Below, one piece after another: positions 36,087 to 46,205 of a DNA stretch of 64,000 bases (position 1 is the stretch's first letter; each line of letters starts with the position of its first letter). Both the position numbers and the translations under genes were made by a program. The DNA comes from Ramlibacter sp. (GTDB lineage Bacteria; Pseudomonadota; Gammaproteobacteria; Burkholderiales; Burkholderiaceae_C). Below the pieces are notes generated by a model. It searched no databases, had not been told where the DNA came from, and saw only the letters and a list, made by a program, of their open reading frames with translations. The stretch covers positions 146,416 to 210,415 of the forward strand of contig JAUYOG010000053.1 in NCBI GenBank assembly GCA_030695945.1. Direction: 5' to 3'.

Positions 36087-36536
36087 CTACTTGCGCACCG
36101 CCGGCAGTTCGAGCGTGAGCACCGGCGGCCCGTCCTGGCTGGCCGCGATCGTCGCGCGACGCGCTTCGACAGACTGGAGGATCAGGCCCTCGTCGATGGC
36201 CGCGCCCACCCGGAACGGCTTGGCCGGGCGGCCATCCACGGCGATCAGGGCGGCCCCGCCGTGCGAGCGGTTGGCCACAACGCCCAGCAGCGCGAAGCGG
36301 CTCGAAAGGCTGGCGACCGGCGCTGCCGCCGCGGCAGCCGGGCTGGCGCCAAGCAGGCGCGCGATCGCCGCCGGGTCCGCCGGCGCGGCCGCGCGCAGGG
36401 CGGGGGCGGCCGCGACGGGCCCGCCGGAAGGCGTGGTGAACTTGAGGCCCCAGTAAACGGCACTGGCCGCCACCAACGCCCACAATACGAAGGTCGCGCC
36501 GGCCACGGTCCACCTGGACTGCAAATTGCTCACCAT
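36087..36536 (-). CDS. gspC: Type II secretion protein GspC (short form)
   Basis: A 149-residue inner-membrane protein with one N-terminal membrane segment (WTVAGATFVLWALVAASAVYWGL) and a periplasmic homology region (FALLGVVANRSHGGAALIAVDGRPAKPFRVGAAI, in parts). It lacks the C-terminal PDZ or coiled coil found in longer GspC proteins. It links the inner-membrane platform to the secretin. It is divergent from gspG with 43 bases between the starts, which must hold both promoters. Confidence 0.85.
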   Translation of the reverse strand: MVSNLQSRWTVAGATFVLWALVAASAVYWGLKFTTPSGGPVAAAPALRAAAPADPAAIARLLGASPAAAAAAPVASLSSRFALLGVVANRSHGGAALIAVDGRPAKPFRVGAAIDEGLILQSVEARRATIAASQDGPPVLTLELPAVRK

Positions 36537-36579
36537 GCGGCGATTATCATTGAACCGAATCGCACTCCCCCACAACCAG

Positions 36580-37020
36580 ATGAACTCCCTCCCCCTTCGC
36601 CTGCGCGCCGCCGTCCAGGCCGGCTTCACCCTCATCGAGCTGATGGTGGTGCTGGTCATCATCGGGGTGCTCGCGGCCCTGATCGTGCCCAACGTGCTGG
36701 ACCGTGCCGATGACGCCCGCGTTACGGCCGCCCGCACGGACGTGAACAACCTGATGCAGGCACTCAAGCTCTACAAGCTGGACAACCAGCGCTACCCCAC
36801 CACCGAGCAGGGCTTGCAGGCGCTGGTCGCCAAGCCGGCGGCGGGCCCGGTTCCCCCGAACTGGAAGCCCTACATCGAAAAGCTGCCGCAGGATCCCTGG
36901 CGCAACGCCTACCAGTACCTCAACCCCGGCGTGAAGGGCGAAATCGACGTCATGTCCTTCGGCGCCGACGGCCAGCCCGGCGGGGAGGGCAAGAATGCGG
37001 ACGTCGGCTCGTGGCAATGA
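36580..37020 (+). CDS. gspG: Type II secretion major pseudopilin GspG
   Basis: A 146-residue pseudopilin from the ATG at 36580. The prepilin peptidase site is QAG/FTLIELMVVL with Glu at +5. The C-terminal region has the calcium-site-like GADGQPGGEGKNAD and DPWRNAYQYLNPG. It builds the secretion pseudopilus. First gene of the long plus-strand gsp operon. Confidence 0.96.
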   Translation: MNSLPLRLRAAVQAGFTLIELMVVLVIIGVLAALIVPNVLDRADDARVTAARTDVNNLMQALKLYKLDNQRYPTTEQGLQALVAKPAAGPVPPNWKPYIEKLPQDPWRNAYQYLNPGVKGEIDVMSFGADGQPGGEGKNADVGSWQ

Positions 37021-37021
37021 G

Positions 37022-37495
37022 ATGGGGGCGCGTTCGCCTGGGGGCCGCCCGGCAGCGAACCTAGCCCGGACGCCGGAACGGGGATTCACCCTTCTGGAGT
37101 TGCTCGTCGTGGTGGCGATCATCGCCATCGCGTCGGCGGGCGTGAGCTTCGCCCTGCGCGACTCGCAGGCCACACAGCTGGAACGCGAGGCACAACGCCT
37201 CGCCGCGCTGCTCGAGTCCGCCCGTGCGCAGTCGCGCAGCAGCGGGGTGCCGGTGCGCTGGTATCCCACCGCCGGGGGCTTCAGGTTCGACGGCGTGCCG
37301 CCCAATGCCCTGCCCGAAAGCTGGCTCTCCGACACGACACAGGTCGTCGGCACGGCGACGCTGCAGCTCGGTCCCGAGCCGATCATCGGCAAGCAGGCGG
37401 TCGTGCTGGCCTCCACCGGCGCGCCCGAGCGGACCTTGCGCATTGCAACGGATGGGCTTCGACCGTTCGCCGTGACTGCCGGGGACGCGCAATGA
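37022..37495 (+). CDS. gspH: Type II secretion minor pseudopilin GspH
   Basis: A 157-residue minor pseudopilin. The ATG at 37022 lies one base after the gspG stop; an upstream in-frame ATG at 36995 would overlap gspG by 26 bases. The cleavage site is ERG/FTLLELLVVVAII. It joins the pseudopilus tip or shaft. Confidence 0.88.
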   Translation: MGARSPGGRPAANLARTPERGFTLLELLVVVAIIAIASAGVSFALRDSQATQLEREAQRLAALLESARAQSRSSGVPVRWYPTAGGFRFDGVPPNALPESWLSDTTQVVGTATLQLGPEPIIGKQAVVLASTGAPERTLRIATDGLRPFAVTAGDAQ

Positions 37496-37851
37496 GGCGA
37501 TCGCGCCTCGGCTTCACCCTGATCGAGGTGCTGGTGGCGCTGGGCATCGTCGCCATCGCCCTGGCCGCGGGCCTGCGAGCGACCAGCGCGTTGACCAACA
37601 ACGCGCTGCGGCAATCCAGCGTGCTGCTGGCCCATCTTTGCGCCGAGAACGAACTCGTGAAGATCCGCCTGGCCCGGCAGATGCCGGGCGTCGGCGAGAC
37701 CAGCATCAGCTGCGAGCAGGCGGGCCGCACCTTCGACGTCAGGATCTCGGTCCTGCCCACGCCCAACCCGAGTTTCCACCGGGTGGATGCCCAGGTCTTC
37801 GACGAGGGTGCGCCGGTGCTGCGGCTCTCGACAGTGGTCGGGAGGTATTGA
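37492..37851 (+). CDS. gspI: Type II secretion minor pseudopilin GspI
   Basis: A 119-residue minor pseudopilin with cleavage site RLG/FTLIEVLVALGIV and the family-typical CAENELVKIRL segment. It forms the tip complex with GspJ and GspK. Its start overlaps gspH by 4 bases and its stop overlaps gspJ by one. Confidence 0.92.
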   Translation: MRRSRLGFTLIEVLVALGIVAIALAAGLRATSALTNNALRQSSVLLAHLCAENELVKIRLARQMPGVGETSISCEQAGRTFDVRISVLPTPNPSFHRVDAQVFDEGAPVLRLSTVVGRY

Positions 37852-38531
37852 TGAGCCGCCGACCGGCCAGCCGCGGCTTCACGCTGGTGGAACTGCTGGT
37901 GGCGCTGTTCGCCCTTGCCCTGCTCGCGATCATGAGCTGGCGCGGCCTGGACGGCATGGTGCGCGCCCAGGCCCAGACGGAGGCCCGTGCCGACGAGGCA
38001 CTGACCCTGCAGGTGGGCCTGGCGCAATGGGCAGCCGACCTGGACGCCCTGGTGCAGTTGCCGCAAGCCACGGCGATCGAATGGAACGGCCGCGTGCTGC
38101 GCATGACCCGCCGCAGTACCGGGGCGCCCACGGACGGCTTGCTGGTGGTCGGGTGGACCCGCCGCATCATCAACGGCCAGGGTACCTGGCTGCGCTGGCA
38201 GTCGCCCCAGGTCTTCACGCGAGGCGAACTGGATGCGGCCTGGCAACAGGCCGACATCTGGTCGGCCAATCCCGGCGACGAACAGACGCGGCGCGAAGTC
38301 ACGATCGTGCCGCTGCAGGAGTGGCAGATCTTCTTCTTCCGCGAGGACGCGTGGACCAATCCCCTGTCCAGCGACATCACGGCGCCGCAGGGCCCGCCCC
38401 CCGTGGCGGGCAGGACGGCCCGGGTGATTCCCGACGGCGTGCGACTGGTGCTGACCCTGCCGCCGGGAACCTCGATCAACGGCACGCTCACGCGCGACTG
38501 GGTGCGACCGACACTCGGGGGCAGCAAGTGA
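37851..38531 (+). CDS. gspJ: Type II secretion minor pseudopilin GspJ
   Basis: A 226-residue minor pseudopilin, cleavage site SRG/FTLVELLVALFAL, followed by the GspJ hallmark AIMSWRGLDGMVRAQ. The start shares a base with the gspI stop after a GGAGG-type ribosome site. Component of the tip complex. Confidence 0.92.
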   Translation: MSRRPASRGFTLVELLVALFALALLAIMSWRGLDGMVRAQAQTEARADEALTLQVGLAQWAADLDALVQLPQATAIEWNGRVLRMTRRSTGAPTDGLLVVGWTRRIINGQGTWLRWQSPQVFTRGELDAAWQQADIWSANPGDEQTRREVTIVPLQEWQIFFFREDAWTNPLSSDITAPQGPPPVAGRTARVIPDGVRLVLTLPPGTSINGTLTRDWVRPTLGGSK

Positions 38532-39523
38532 TGACGCGCGCGGCCCGCAACGCAGGCGCGGCGCTGCTCGCGGCGATGCTCACGGTCGCCCTGGTGGCGA
38601 CCTTCGCTGCGGCGGCGCTGTGGCAGCAATGGCGCAGCACCGAGGTGGAGGCGGCCGAGCGGGCCCGCGTGCAATCGTCCTGGGTGCTGACCGGTGCGCT
38701 CGACTGGGCGCGGCTGCTCCTGCGCGAGGACGGACGCTCCGGCGGGCCCGACCACCTGGGGGAGCCATGGGCCGTTCCGCTGCAGGAGGCGCGCCTGTCG
38801 AGCTTCCTCGCGGCCGACCGTAATGTCACGGCCGACACCGGGCCGGAAGTGCTGGAGGCATTCCTGTCCGGGCAGATCGTGGACATGCAATCCTTGCTCA
38901 ACGTCAATACGCTGGTCGACGACACCGGCAGGATATCGGACACCGACGTGCGCAGCTTCCAGCGCCTGTTCGAACTGCTGGGCCTGCCCCCGGCCCAACT
39001 GGACCTGCTGATCGAGAACATGCGCTTCGCCGCCGACACCAGCGCCAACAACCGCTCCGGCCCCATGGCGGCCCTGCTGCCGCAACGGGTGGAGGAGCTG
39101 GCATGGCTCGGCCTGCCGCTGGCATCGGTCGCCGCGCTGCAGCCGTACATCGCGGTGCTGCCGGCACGGCAGGGCACGCCGGTCAACCTCAATACCGCCT
39201 CGGCGGAGGTGATCTTCGCCGCCGTGGATGGGCTGAGCATGGCCGATGCACAGCGCCTCGTCGCCGCCCGTGAACAGGCGCCGTTCCGCTCCGTGACGGC
39301 GGCCAAGGACGCCATCGGTGCGCCCGACGCCATGTTCGCGGCAGGGCAGGTGAACGTCGCCATCGCCTCGGGCTTCTTCGAGGTGCGCTCGCGGCTGAGG
39401 CTGGACCAGCTGGTGGTGGAGGAGCGCTCGCTCGTACAGCGCAGCGGCATCGACGTGAGGACGCTGCAGCGCGAGCGCGGCATTGCCGATCCCACTGCGT
39501 CGTCGCAAGCCGCGAGGCGCTGA
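38531..39523 (+). CDS. gspK: Type II secretion pseudopilin GspK
   Basis: A 330-residue tip pseudopilin. The N-terminus NAG/AALLAAMLTVALVATFAAA lacks the Glu at +5, as is normal for GspK. The large periplasmic domain contains LNVNTLVDDTG, VNLNTASAEVIFAAVDGL and AMFAAGQVN. It caps the pseudopilus. The start overlaps the gspJ stop. Confidence 0.92.
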   Translation: MTRAARNAGAALLAAMLTVALVATFAAAALWQQWRSTEVEAAERARVQSSWVLTGALDWARLLLREDGRSGGPDHLGEPWAVPLQEARLSSFLAADRNVTADTGPEVLEAFLSGQIVDMQSLLNVNTLVDDTGRISDTDVRSFQRLFELLGLPPAQLDLLIENMRFAADTSANNRSGPMAALLPQRVEELAWLGLPLASVAALQPYIAVLPARQGTPVNLNTASAEVIFAAVDGLSMADAQRLVAAREQAPFRSVTAAKDAIGAPDAMFAAGQVNVAIASGFFEVRSRLRLDQLVVEERSLVQRSGIDVRTLQRERGIADPTASSQAARR

Positions 39524-39562
39524 GGCCCGCAGGCAGCCGCACCTTTCTACAATGCCCTATCC

Positions 39563-40774
39563 ATGAGCGCACTCATCGTCAACCTCCCGCCGCACCCCGC
39601 CAGCGCCCAGGCGGAATTCGAATACGCGCTGACGCTCGATGGCGCCAGCCTCGAAAGCCACGGAACGGTGCAGGCAGCACTGCTGCCGGCCCCCGCGCGC
39701 GCCGGCGCCGAAGTGGTGGCCGTGGTGCCGGCGGGAATGCTCTCGTGGCATCGCGTGGAATTGCCCAAGGGTACGTCGCCGGGCTCGCCCCGCCTGCGTG
39801 CGGTGCTGGAAGGACTGCTGGAAGACCAGTTGCTGGACGAACCGGAGTCGCTGCACTTCGCGCTGCAGCCGCATGTGCGCCCGGCGGCGCCCCTGTGGGT
39901 CGCCGTGTGCGACCGGGCGTGGCTGCGCAGCGCGCTTCAGGTGCTGGACGAAGCCGGCCGGCCGGCCACGCGCATCGTCCCGGAGTTCGCGCCCGAGGGC
40001 GAGACCGTGCTGTACGCGCTGGGAGATCCGCAGCAGCAGCCGCTGCTCGTGGCCGCGGGCAGCGAGGGGGTCGCCGTGCTGCCGCTGGCGTCGCAGTCGC
40101 TGGCGCTGCTGCCGGCGCTGCCGCAGGACGTCCCTTGCATCGCCGAGCCGCTCGTGGCCGAACTCGCGCAACAGGTGTTGCAGCGCCCGCCGGGCCTGCA
40201 GCAGGCGCCGCAACGCTGGCTGCAGGCGGCGCAGTCCGATTGGGACCTTGCGCAATTCGAATTCTCCAGCTCGGGCCGGACCCGGGCGCTCAAGAGACTC
40301 GGAACGGCCTGGGCCGACGTGCTGGCGGCCCCGCAGTGGCGCCCTGCGCGCTGGGGCGCCGTGCTGCTCGTGGTGCTGAACGTGGTGGGCCTGAACGCCT
40401 GGGCGTGGCGCGAGAGCTCCGCGTTGCAGGACAAGCGCGAGGACGTGCGCAAGACGCTCACCCAGACCTTTCCGCAGGTGAAGGTGGTGGTGGACGCACC
40501 CGTGCAGATGGAACGCGAAGTGGCGGCCCTTCGGCAGCTCACGGGCGCGACCTCCGGGCGCGATTTGGAGGCCATGCTGGGCGCGCTCAGCGGCGCTTCG
40601 CCGCCGCAGCGGCCCGTCAGCGCCCTGGAGTTCGCCAACGGCGAGCTGCGGCTGAAGGGCCTGGCCTATTCGGCCGACGAGGCCCGCAACGTCGCCGCCG
40701 TGCTCAAGGGCCAGGGCCTGTCGGCCGTCCTGCAGGGCGAAACGCTGCTGATCACCCAGGGAGGCGCGCCATGA
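39563..40774 (+). CDS. gspL: Type II secretion platform protein GspL
   Basis: A 403-residue protein with an N-terminal cytoplasmic actin-like domain, which binds the GspE ATPase in known systems. A membrane segment follows at about residue 270-290 (WGAVLLVVLNVVGLNAWAW), then a periplasmic ferredoxin-like domain. The gspM start overlaps its stop by 4 bases. Confidence 0.9.
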   Translation: MSALIVNLPPHPASAQAEFEYALTLDGASLESHGTVQAALLPAPARAGAEVVAVVPAGMLSWHRVELPKGTSPGSPRLRAVLEGLLEDQLLDEPESLHFALQPHVRPAAPLWVAVCDRAWLRSALQVLDEAGRPATRIVPEFAPEGETVLYALGDPQQQPLLVAAGSEGVAVLPLASQSLALLPALPQDVPCIAEPLVAELAQQVLQRPPGLQQAPQRWLQAAQSDWDLAQFEFSSSGRTRALKRLGTAWADVLAAPQWRPARWGAVLLVVLNVVGLNAWAWRESSALQDKREDVRKTLTQTFPQVKVVVDAPVQMEREVAALRQLTGATSGRDLEAMLGALSGASPPQRPVSALEFANGELRLKGLAYSADEARNVAAVLKGQGLSAVLQGETLLITQGGAP

Positions 40775-41250
40775 ACATGGAGATGCTCAGGGCCCGCTGG
40801 GAAGGATTGCGCCCGCGCGAACAAGCCATGGTCGCCGCGGCGGCCGCGGCCGTGGCCGCGGCGCTGGTGTGGCTGGTGGCCCTGGGGCCGGCCGTGTCGA
40901 CGCTGCGCGGCGCCGAGGAACAGCGGCGCGCGCTCGACACCCAGCTGCAGCACATGCGCTCGCTCCAGGTGCAGGCGCAGGCTCTGCAATCGCAGCCAAA
41001 GCTGGGCTACGACGAGGCGCTGCGCCTGCTCGAGCAATCCGTGCGGCAGAGACTGGGCGCGACGGCGCGGATGGTGGTCGTCGGCGAACGCGTGAACATC
41101 ACCCTCACGGGCACGGCCCCGGATGCGCTGGCCCAGTGGCTGACGCAGGCGCGCGTCAATGCCCGCGCGCTGCCGAGCGAAGCGCGCCTCTACCGCAATC
41201 CCGGCGGTCTGTGGGAAGGCACCCTGGTGCTCACCCTGCCGCCACGCTGA
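40771..41250 (+). CDS. gspM: Type II secretion platform protein GspM
   Basis: A 159-residue protein: short cytoplasmic start (WEGLRPREQAMV), one membrane segment rich in Ala/Val, a coiled-coil-like stretch and a small periplasmic domain. GspM partners GspL and stabilises the platform. Confidence 0.88.
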   Translation: MNMEMLRARWEGLRPREQAMVAAAAAAVAAALVWLVALGPAVSTLRGAEEQRRALDTQLQHMRSLQVQAQALQSQPKLGYDEALRLLEQSVRQRLGATARMVVVGERVNITLTGTAPDALAQWLTQARVNARALPSEARLYRNPGGLWEGTLVLTLPPR

Positions 41251-41267
41251 CGGCCGCGCACGACCAC

Positions 41268-42062
41268 GTGGCCCGCGCAGCACCCACTCACGTACCCCGT
41301 GCCCCCTGGGCATGGGCCTTCGGCGGCATGGCGGTGGGCGTGGCGGCAGCCATGCTGCAATTCGCTCCCGCGCGCTGGCTGGCCGGCCCCCTGGAGCGCG
41401 CGACCGGCGGCCACCTCGTGCTCAGCGAGCCGCGCGGCACGATCTGGAACGGATCCGCCCAGCTCATGCTGGCCGGCGGCGCCGGCAGCACGGACGCGGT
41501 CGCGTTGCCGACGCGCGTGGATTGGCGCCTGTCGCCGCGCTGGGATGGCCTGCTCGCGCAGGTCGAGTCGGCCTGCTGCACGAGCCGGCCCATCGCCGTA
41601 CGGATACGGCCGCGCTGGGGTGGGACGCGGCTGGCGGTCGGCGACTCCCGCACGCAATGGCCGGCTTCGATGCTGGCCGGGCTGGGAACCCCTTGGAACA
41701 CGTTGCAATTCGACGGCGCCCTGGACCTGAAGACCGAAGAGCTTTCAGTAGAATGGGTGCAGGGCCGGCTGGCGATCGCCGGGCGGGCCGACCTCACGGC
41801 GCAACGGTTGTCGTCGCGCCTGTCAACCTTGAGGCCCATGGGCAGCTACCGCATCACCGTTCTCGGCGGCGCCACGCCGACCCTGCAACTGGCCACGCTG
41901 GAAGGGAGCCTGCAGCTCGCGGGCAGCGGCCAATGGGTGGGATCGCGGCTGCATTTCTCGGGCGTCGCCAGCGCCGCGCCGGAGCGCGAGAGCGCGCTGT
42001 CGAACCTGCTGAATATCATCGGGCGGCGAAGCGGTCCGCGCTCCATCATCACCATAGGCTGA
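41268..42062 (+). CDS. gspN: Type II secretion protein GspN
   Basis: A 264-residue protein starting at GTG 41268, with one N-terminal membrane segment (AWAFGGMAVGVAAAMLQF) and the GspN motif LVLSEPRGTIWNGSAQL. A start at the ATG 41329 would cut the membrane segment. GspN is a non-universal periplasmic component. The gene sits directly before gspD. Confidence 0.82.
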   Translation: MARAAPTHVPRAPWAWAFGGMAVGVAAAMLQFAPARWLAGPLERATGGHLVLSEPRGTIWNGSAQLMLAGGAGSTDAVALPTRVDWRLSPRWDGLLAQVESACCTSRPIAVRIRPRWGGTRLAVGDSRTQWPASMLAGLGTPWNTLQFDGALDLKTEELSVEWVQGRLAIAGRADLTAQRLSSRLSTLRPMGSYRITVLGGATPTLQLATLEGSLQLAGSGQWVGSRLHFSGVASAAPERESALSNLLNIIGRRSGPRSIITIG

Positions 42063-42063
42063 A

Positions 42064-44202
42064 ATGAAACTTCCCTTCGCACACTTCGTTCGCTGGCGGC
42101 TCGCGGTTCTCGGCGTCGCCTGCGCACTGGTGGCGGCGATCCCCGCCGTGTCCGTGGCGCAGCGCTCCAATGAACCGGTCACGCTGAACTTCGTGAACGC
42201 GGAAATCGAGGCCGTGGCGCGCACCATGGCGGCGATCAGCGGGCGAAACATCGTGGTCGATCCGCGTGTCAAGGGCACGATCACGCTCAGCACCGAGCGG
42301 CCGGTGTCACCCACCTCCGCATTCAACCAGTTCGTGGCGACGCTGCGGCTGTCGGGCTTTACCGTGGTGGAATCCGGCGGGCTGCTCAAGGTGGTGCCCG
42401 AGGCGGACGCCAAGCTGCAGGGCGGCGCCGTCTCCGTGGGCACGCCGGCGACCGGCACCCAGATCGTCACGCAGATCTTCCGCCTGAACTACGAATCGGC
42501 GGGCAACCTCGTGCCGATCCTGCGGCCGCTGATCAGCCCGAACAACACCATCAACGTCAATCCCGGCAACAACTCGCTGGTGATCACCGACTACGCCGAC
42601 AACCTGCAGCGCCTGGCGCGCATCATCGCGGCGCTGGACATCTCCAATGCGACCGATGTCGAGGTGATCCCGCTGCAACATGCGCTGGCGGCCGACCTGG
42701 CGCCCATCGTCCAGCGCCTGGCCGAGTCCGGCGGCGCCGCGGCGCCCGCGGGGCCGGCCGGCCAGGGCGTCTCGGACACGTCGTTCCGCACGACGGTGAT
42801 CCCCGAAAACCGCAGCAACAGCCTGATCGTGCGCGCGGCGAACCCGGCGCGGCTGAACCTGGTGCGGTCGCTGGTGCAAAAGCTCGACCAGCCCAGCTCG
42901 CAGAGCGCCACCGGGAACATCTACGTCGTCTACCTGAAGAACGCGGACGCGACCAAACTGGCGGTGACTTTGCGCGCTGCGCTCGCCGCCACATCGCCGA
43001 CGGGCGCAGGAGGCGGTGGCGGCGGCGCGCCGGCACCGGCCCCGACCCCGATGGCGGCCGGCGCCAGCCCGGCCACCACGCCGACGCAGCCTTCGGCGCA
43101 GCCCTCCACCGGCGGCCAGATCCAGGCCGACCCGGCCACCAACGCGCTGATCATCACCGCCGCCGAGCCGCAGTACCGGCAGATCCGCGCCGTCATCGAG
43201 CGGCTCGATGCGCGCCGCGCGCAGGTGTACGTGGAGAGCCTGATCGCCGAGGTCAACGCCGACAAGGCAGCGGAATTCGGCATCCAGTGGCAAAGCCCGA
43301 CCGGCAACAAGGGCGACAAGAACATCGGCGTCCTGGGCACCAACTTCAGCATTGGCGGCACCAACATCATCGACCTCGCGACCAAAGCCGCGACCGGCGC
43401 CGTGCTGCCGGCCACGGGCATCAACCTCGGCCTGGTGCGCAACATCAGCGGCACTTACGTGCTCAGCATGCTCGCGCGCTTCCTGGAGTCCAACGGCGAC
43501 GGCAACATCCTGTCGACGCCGAACCTGCTGACGCTGGACAACGAGGAAGCCAAGATCGTCATCGGCCAGAACGTGCCTTTCGTCACCGGCCAGTACACCA
43601 ACGCCAACACCGGCACGGGCGGATCGGTCAACCCCTTCCAGACGATCGAGCGCAAGGACGTCGGCCTGACGCTGCGGGTGCGGCCGCAGATCAGCGAGAG
43701 CGGCACGGTGAAGATGCAGATATTCCAGGAAGTCTCCAGCGTCCAGGCATCCTCGATCAACTCGGCCACGGGCCTCATCACCAACAAGCGTTCGATCGAG
43801 TCGAGCATCCTGGTGGAAGACGGCGCGATCGTCGTGCTGGGCGGGTTGCTGCAGGACGAATATTCTGGCAACCAGGAGAAGGTGCCGGTGCTCGGCGACG
43901 TGCCGGTGTTCGGCAACCTGTTCAAGAGCGAAACCCGGAGCCGCCGCAAGACCAACCTCATGGTGTTCCTGCGGCCCGTGGTGATCCGCGACGCCGCCGA
44001 CAGCGACGCCCTGTCGCTGGACCGCTACGACCTCATGCGCGGCAAGCAGGAGGTCGCCCAGCCGCCCTCCAGCATCGTGGTGCCGGTCAACAACGGGCCG
44101 GTGCTGCCGCCAGCGCGGCGCCCGGAGCAGCCGGGCGCTGCGCCCGCAACTGCTGCGCCCGTGGCGCCTGCGAGGGCCACGCCCGCTCCCCTGGGTCAGT
44201 AG
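42064..44202 (+). CDS. gspD: Type II secretion secretin GspD
   Basis: A 712-residue outer-membrane secretin. A signal sequence precedes N0-N3 domains ([29 protein letters not shown] at the start). A Gly/Ala/Pro/Thr-rich linker follows at about 315-355 and then the secretin domain, with [25 protein letters not shown] and the [10 protein letters not shown] end. It forms the gated channel for folded exoproteins. Directly upstream of gspE. Confidence 0.95.
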   Translation: MKLPFAHFVRWRLAVLGVACALVAAIPAVSVAQRSNEPVTLNFVNAEIEAVARTMAAISGRNIVVDPRVKGTITLSTERPVSPTSAFNQFVATLRLSGFTVVESGGLLKVVPEADAKLQGGAVSVGTPATGTQIVTQIFRLNYESAGNLVPILRPLISPNNTINVNPGNNSLVITDYADNLQRLARIIAALDISNATDVEVIPLQHALAADLAPIVQRLAESGGAAAPAGPAGQGVSDTSFRTTVIPENRSNSLIVRAANPARLNLVRSLVQKLDQPSSQSATGNIYVVYLKNADATKLAVTLRAALAATSPTGAGGGGGGAPAPAPTPMAAGASPATTPTQPSAQPSTGGQIQADPATNALIITAAEPQYRQIRAVIERLDARRAQVYVESLIAEVNADKAAEFGIQWQSPTGNKGDKNIGVLGTNFSIGGTNIIDLATKAATGAVLPATGINLGLVRNISGTYVLSMLARFLESNGDGNILSTPNLLTLDNEEAKIVIGQNVPFVTGQYTNANTGTGGSVNPFQTIERKDVGLTLRVRPQISESGTVKMQIFQEVSSVQASSINSATGLITNKRSIESSILVEDGAIVVLGGLLQDEYSGNQEKVPVLGDVPVFGNLFKSETRSRRKTNLMVFLRPVVIRDAADSDALSLDRYDLMRGKQEVAQPPSSIVVPVNNGPVLPPARRPEQPGAAPATAAPVAPARATPAPLGQ

Positions 44203-44213
44203 GGCCGGTCCCG

Positions 44214-45602
44214 ATGCGCTACCCGCTGCCCTACGCGTTCGCGCGCGGCAACCAGCTGCTGCTGGAAGACGACGGCTCGCAGCTCGTGCTGTGGCATGCG
44301 GCGGCGCCGGCCAGCCGCGCGCTGACGGAGGTGGTGCGCAAGTACGGCGTTCGTTCGCTGCAGGTGCTGGACCCCGCGGCGCTCGCGCAACGCATCAGCT
44401 CCGCCTATGCCCAGGGCGAGTCGAGCGCGGCCACCGTGGTCAGCGAAGTGCAAAACGATGCCGACCTCTCGCGCATGATGCAGGAGCTGCCGGCGGTCGA
44501 AGACCTGCTGGAAACCAGCGACGACGCGCCGATCATCCGGATGCTCAACGCGCTGCTCACCCAGGCGGCGCGCGATGGCGCCAGCGACATCCACATCGAA
44601 CCGTACGAGCGCCATTCCAGCGTGCGCTTTCGCGTGGACGGCACACTGCGCGAAGTGGTGCAGCCCAATCGCGCGCTGCACGCGGCGCTGATCTCGCGCC
44701 TGAAGATCATGGCCGAACTGGACATCGCCGAGAAGCGCCTGCCGCAGGATGGCCGCATCTCGCTGCGCATCGGCACGCGAGCTGTGGACGTTCGCGTCTC
44801 CACGCTGCCCAGCGCGCATGGCGAGCGCGCCGTGTTGCGCCTGCTGGACAAGAGCGAGAGCAAGCTGAGCCTGGAATCCGTCGGCATGACCGGGGACGTG
44901 CTCAGCCGCTTCCTGGAACTCATCACCCAGCCCCACGGCATCATCCTGGTCACCGGGCCGACCGGCTCCGGCAAGACCACCACGCTGTACGCGGCGCTGC
45001 AGCGGCTGGACGCCGGCAGCAGCAACATCATGACGGTGGAAGACCCGATCGAATACGAGTTGCCCGGCATCGGCCAGACCCAGGTCAACGCCAAGATCGA
45101 CCTCGACTTCGCGAAAGCGCTGCGCGCCATCCTGCGGCAGGACCCGGACATCATCATGATCGGCGAGATCCGCGATTTCGAGACGGCGCAGATCGCGATC
45201 CAGGCCTCGCTCACCGGCCACCTCGTGCTGGCCACGCTGCACACCAACGACGCCGCCAGCGCCGTGACGCGACTCACCGACATGGGCGTCGAGCCCTTCC
45301 TGCTCAGCTCCTCGCTGCTGGGCGTGCTGGCGCAGCGCCTGGTGCGCAAGCTGTGCCCGGTGTGCCGGGGCCCGGGCTGCGCGGAGTGCGGGCAGACCGG
45401 CTACCAGGGACGCACGGGCATCTTCGAGCTGATGGTGGCCAACGACTCCATCCGCGCGCAGATCCACAACCGTACCTCCGAAGCCCAGATCCGCGAAGCA
45501 GCGCTGAAGGCGGGCATGACCCTAATGCGCGATGACGGCGAGCGGCTGGTGCGCGAAGGCGTCACCTCGCGCGAAGAACTGGTGCGCGTGACGCGCGAAT
45601 AG
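44214..45602 (+). CDS. gspE: Type II secretion ATPase GspE
   Basis: A 462-residue ATPase powering pseudopilus assembly. It shows an N-terminal GspE domain, [10 protein letters not shown], Walker [11 protein letters not shown], the Asp box [11 protein letters not shown], Walker B and the His box [14 protein letters not shown]. The zinc module is compressed: CPVC and CAEC are separated by only four residues, whereas many GspE proteins have two to three dozen. Last gene of the cluster; no gspF follows. Confidence 0.95.
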   Translation: MRYPLPYAFARGNQLLLEDDGSQLVLWHAAAPASRALTEVVRKYGVRSLQVLDPAALAQRISSAYAQGESSAATVVSEVQNDADLSRMMQELPAVEDLLETSDDAPIIRMLNALLTQAARDGASDIHIEPYERHSSVRFRVDGTLREVVQPNRALHAALISRLKIMAELDIAEKRLPQDGRISLRIGTRAVDVRVSTLPSAHGERAVLRLLDKSESKLSLESVGMTGDVLSRFLELITQPHGIILVTGPTGSGKTTTLYAALQRLDAGSSNIMTVEDPIEYELPGIGQTQVNAKIDLDFAKALRAILRQDPDIIMIGEIRDFETAQIAIQASLTGHLVLATLHTNDAASAVTRLTDMGVEPFLLSSSLLGVLAQRLVRKLCPVCRGPGCAECGQTGYQGRTGIFELMVANDSIRAQIHNRTSEAQIREAALKAGMTLMRDDGERLVREGVTSREELVRVTRE

Positions 45603-45635
45603 GAAGCTGTCGGAAGCCTCGGCGTGGCAGCGCGC

Positions 45636-45806
45636 TCAGACCCGCTCGGGCGCGTGGGGCATGCCCGGCAGTTCCACCGGCACGATGGGGCGGCCGCTCT
45701 CGTCCCCCGGCGGCGGCGCCTTCGGCTTCGGGTCACCGGGCTGAGGGTCCGGGTTGATCAGCGGTGGTGTCGGCTCGGGCGTGGGGACTTCAGGTTCCGG
45801 GCACAT
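45636..45806 (-). CDS. Small proline-rich protein, 56 residues
   Basis: The ATG at 45806 is preceded by AGAGGGG at a normal distance and opens a 56-codon frame starting MCPEPEVPTPEPTPPL and ending GMPHAPERV. It is about one-quarter proline and likely disordered. It starts 4 bases after the preceding small gene, so the two look like an operon. No family recognised. Confidence 0.55.
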   Translation of the reverse strand: MCPEPEVPTPEPTPPLINPDPQPGDPKPKAPPPGDESGRPIVPVELPGMPHAPERV

Positions 45807-45810
45807 GGGT

Positions 45811-46074
45811 TCAGCCCCTCTGCTTGTCCAGGCCCTTGACGCCGTCGGCGATGCCCGGGCCGCTGTCGATCACGGGATCGGCCTCCTCGTCCTCGATGTC
45901 GGCGGCCATCCGTTCGGGATGGTCGGGCAACGCGGGTCGTTGGGCTATGTCGCGCGCCCGCTTGTCATCGGCCGCGGGCGATCCACCCGCGTTGGGTCGG
46001 GGTTCGGGGATTTTCTGGTTGGCGAAGCGATGCGTCATCGCATCGCCAAGGGGGGTCGGGTCATCGGGTGGCAC
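45811..46074 (-). CDS. Small acidic protein, 87 residues
   Basis: The GTG at 46074 has AGGAG six bases upstream, while the downstream ATG at 46038 has none, so the GTG is preferred. The product contains THRFANQKIPEPRPNAG, PALPDHPERMAADIEDEEAD and ends GVKGLDKQRG. It is charged, with no membrane segment, and probably largely unstructured. It is divergent from the methyltransferase gene and paired with the 56-residue protein. Function unknown. Confidence 0.6.
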   Translation of the reverse strand: MPPDDPTPLGDAMTHRFANQKIPEPRPNAGGSPAADDKRARDIAQRPALPDHPERMAADIEDEEADPVIDSGPGIADGVKGLDKQRG

Positions 46075-46205
46075 GGGCAACTCCTGCTTGCAGCCATGAT
46101 GGCCGGGGCTCGCAAGCGCGTCGATGGCCACGGTCCCGACTTCGTGTCGGAGAAGAACTACACGGGCCCGCGGACATAATGCCGTGTTGTAGAGATGGAG
46201 CACCT

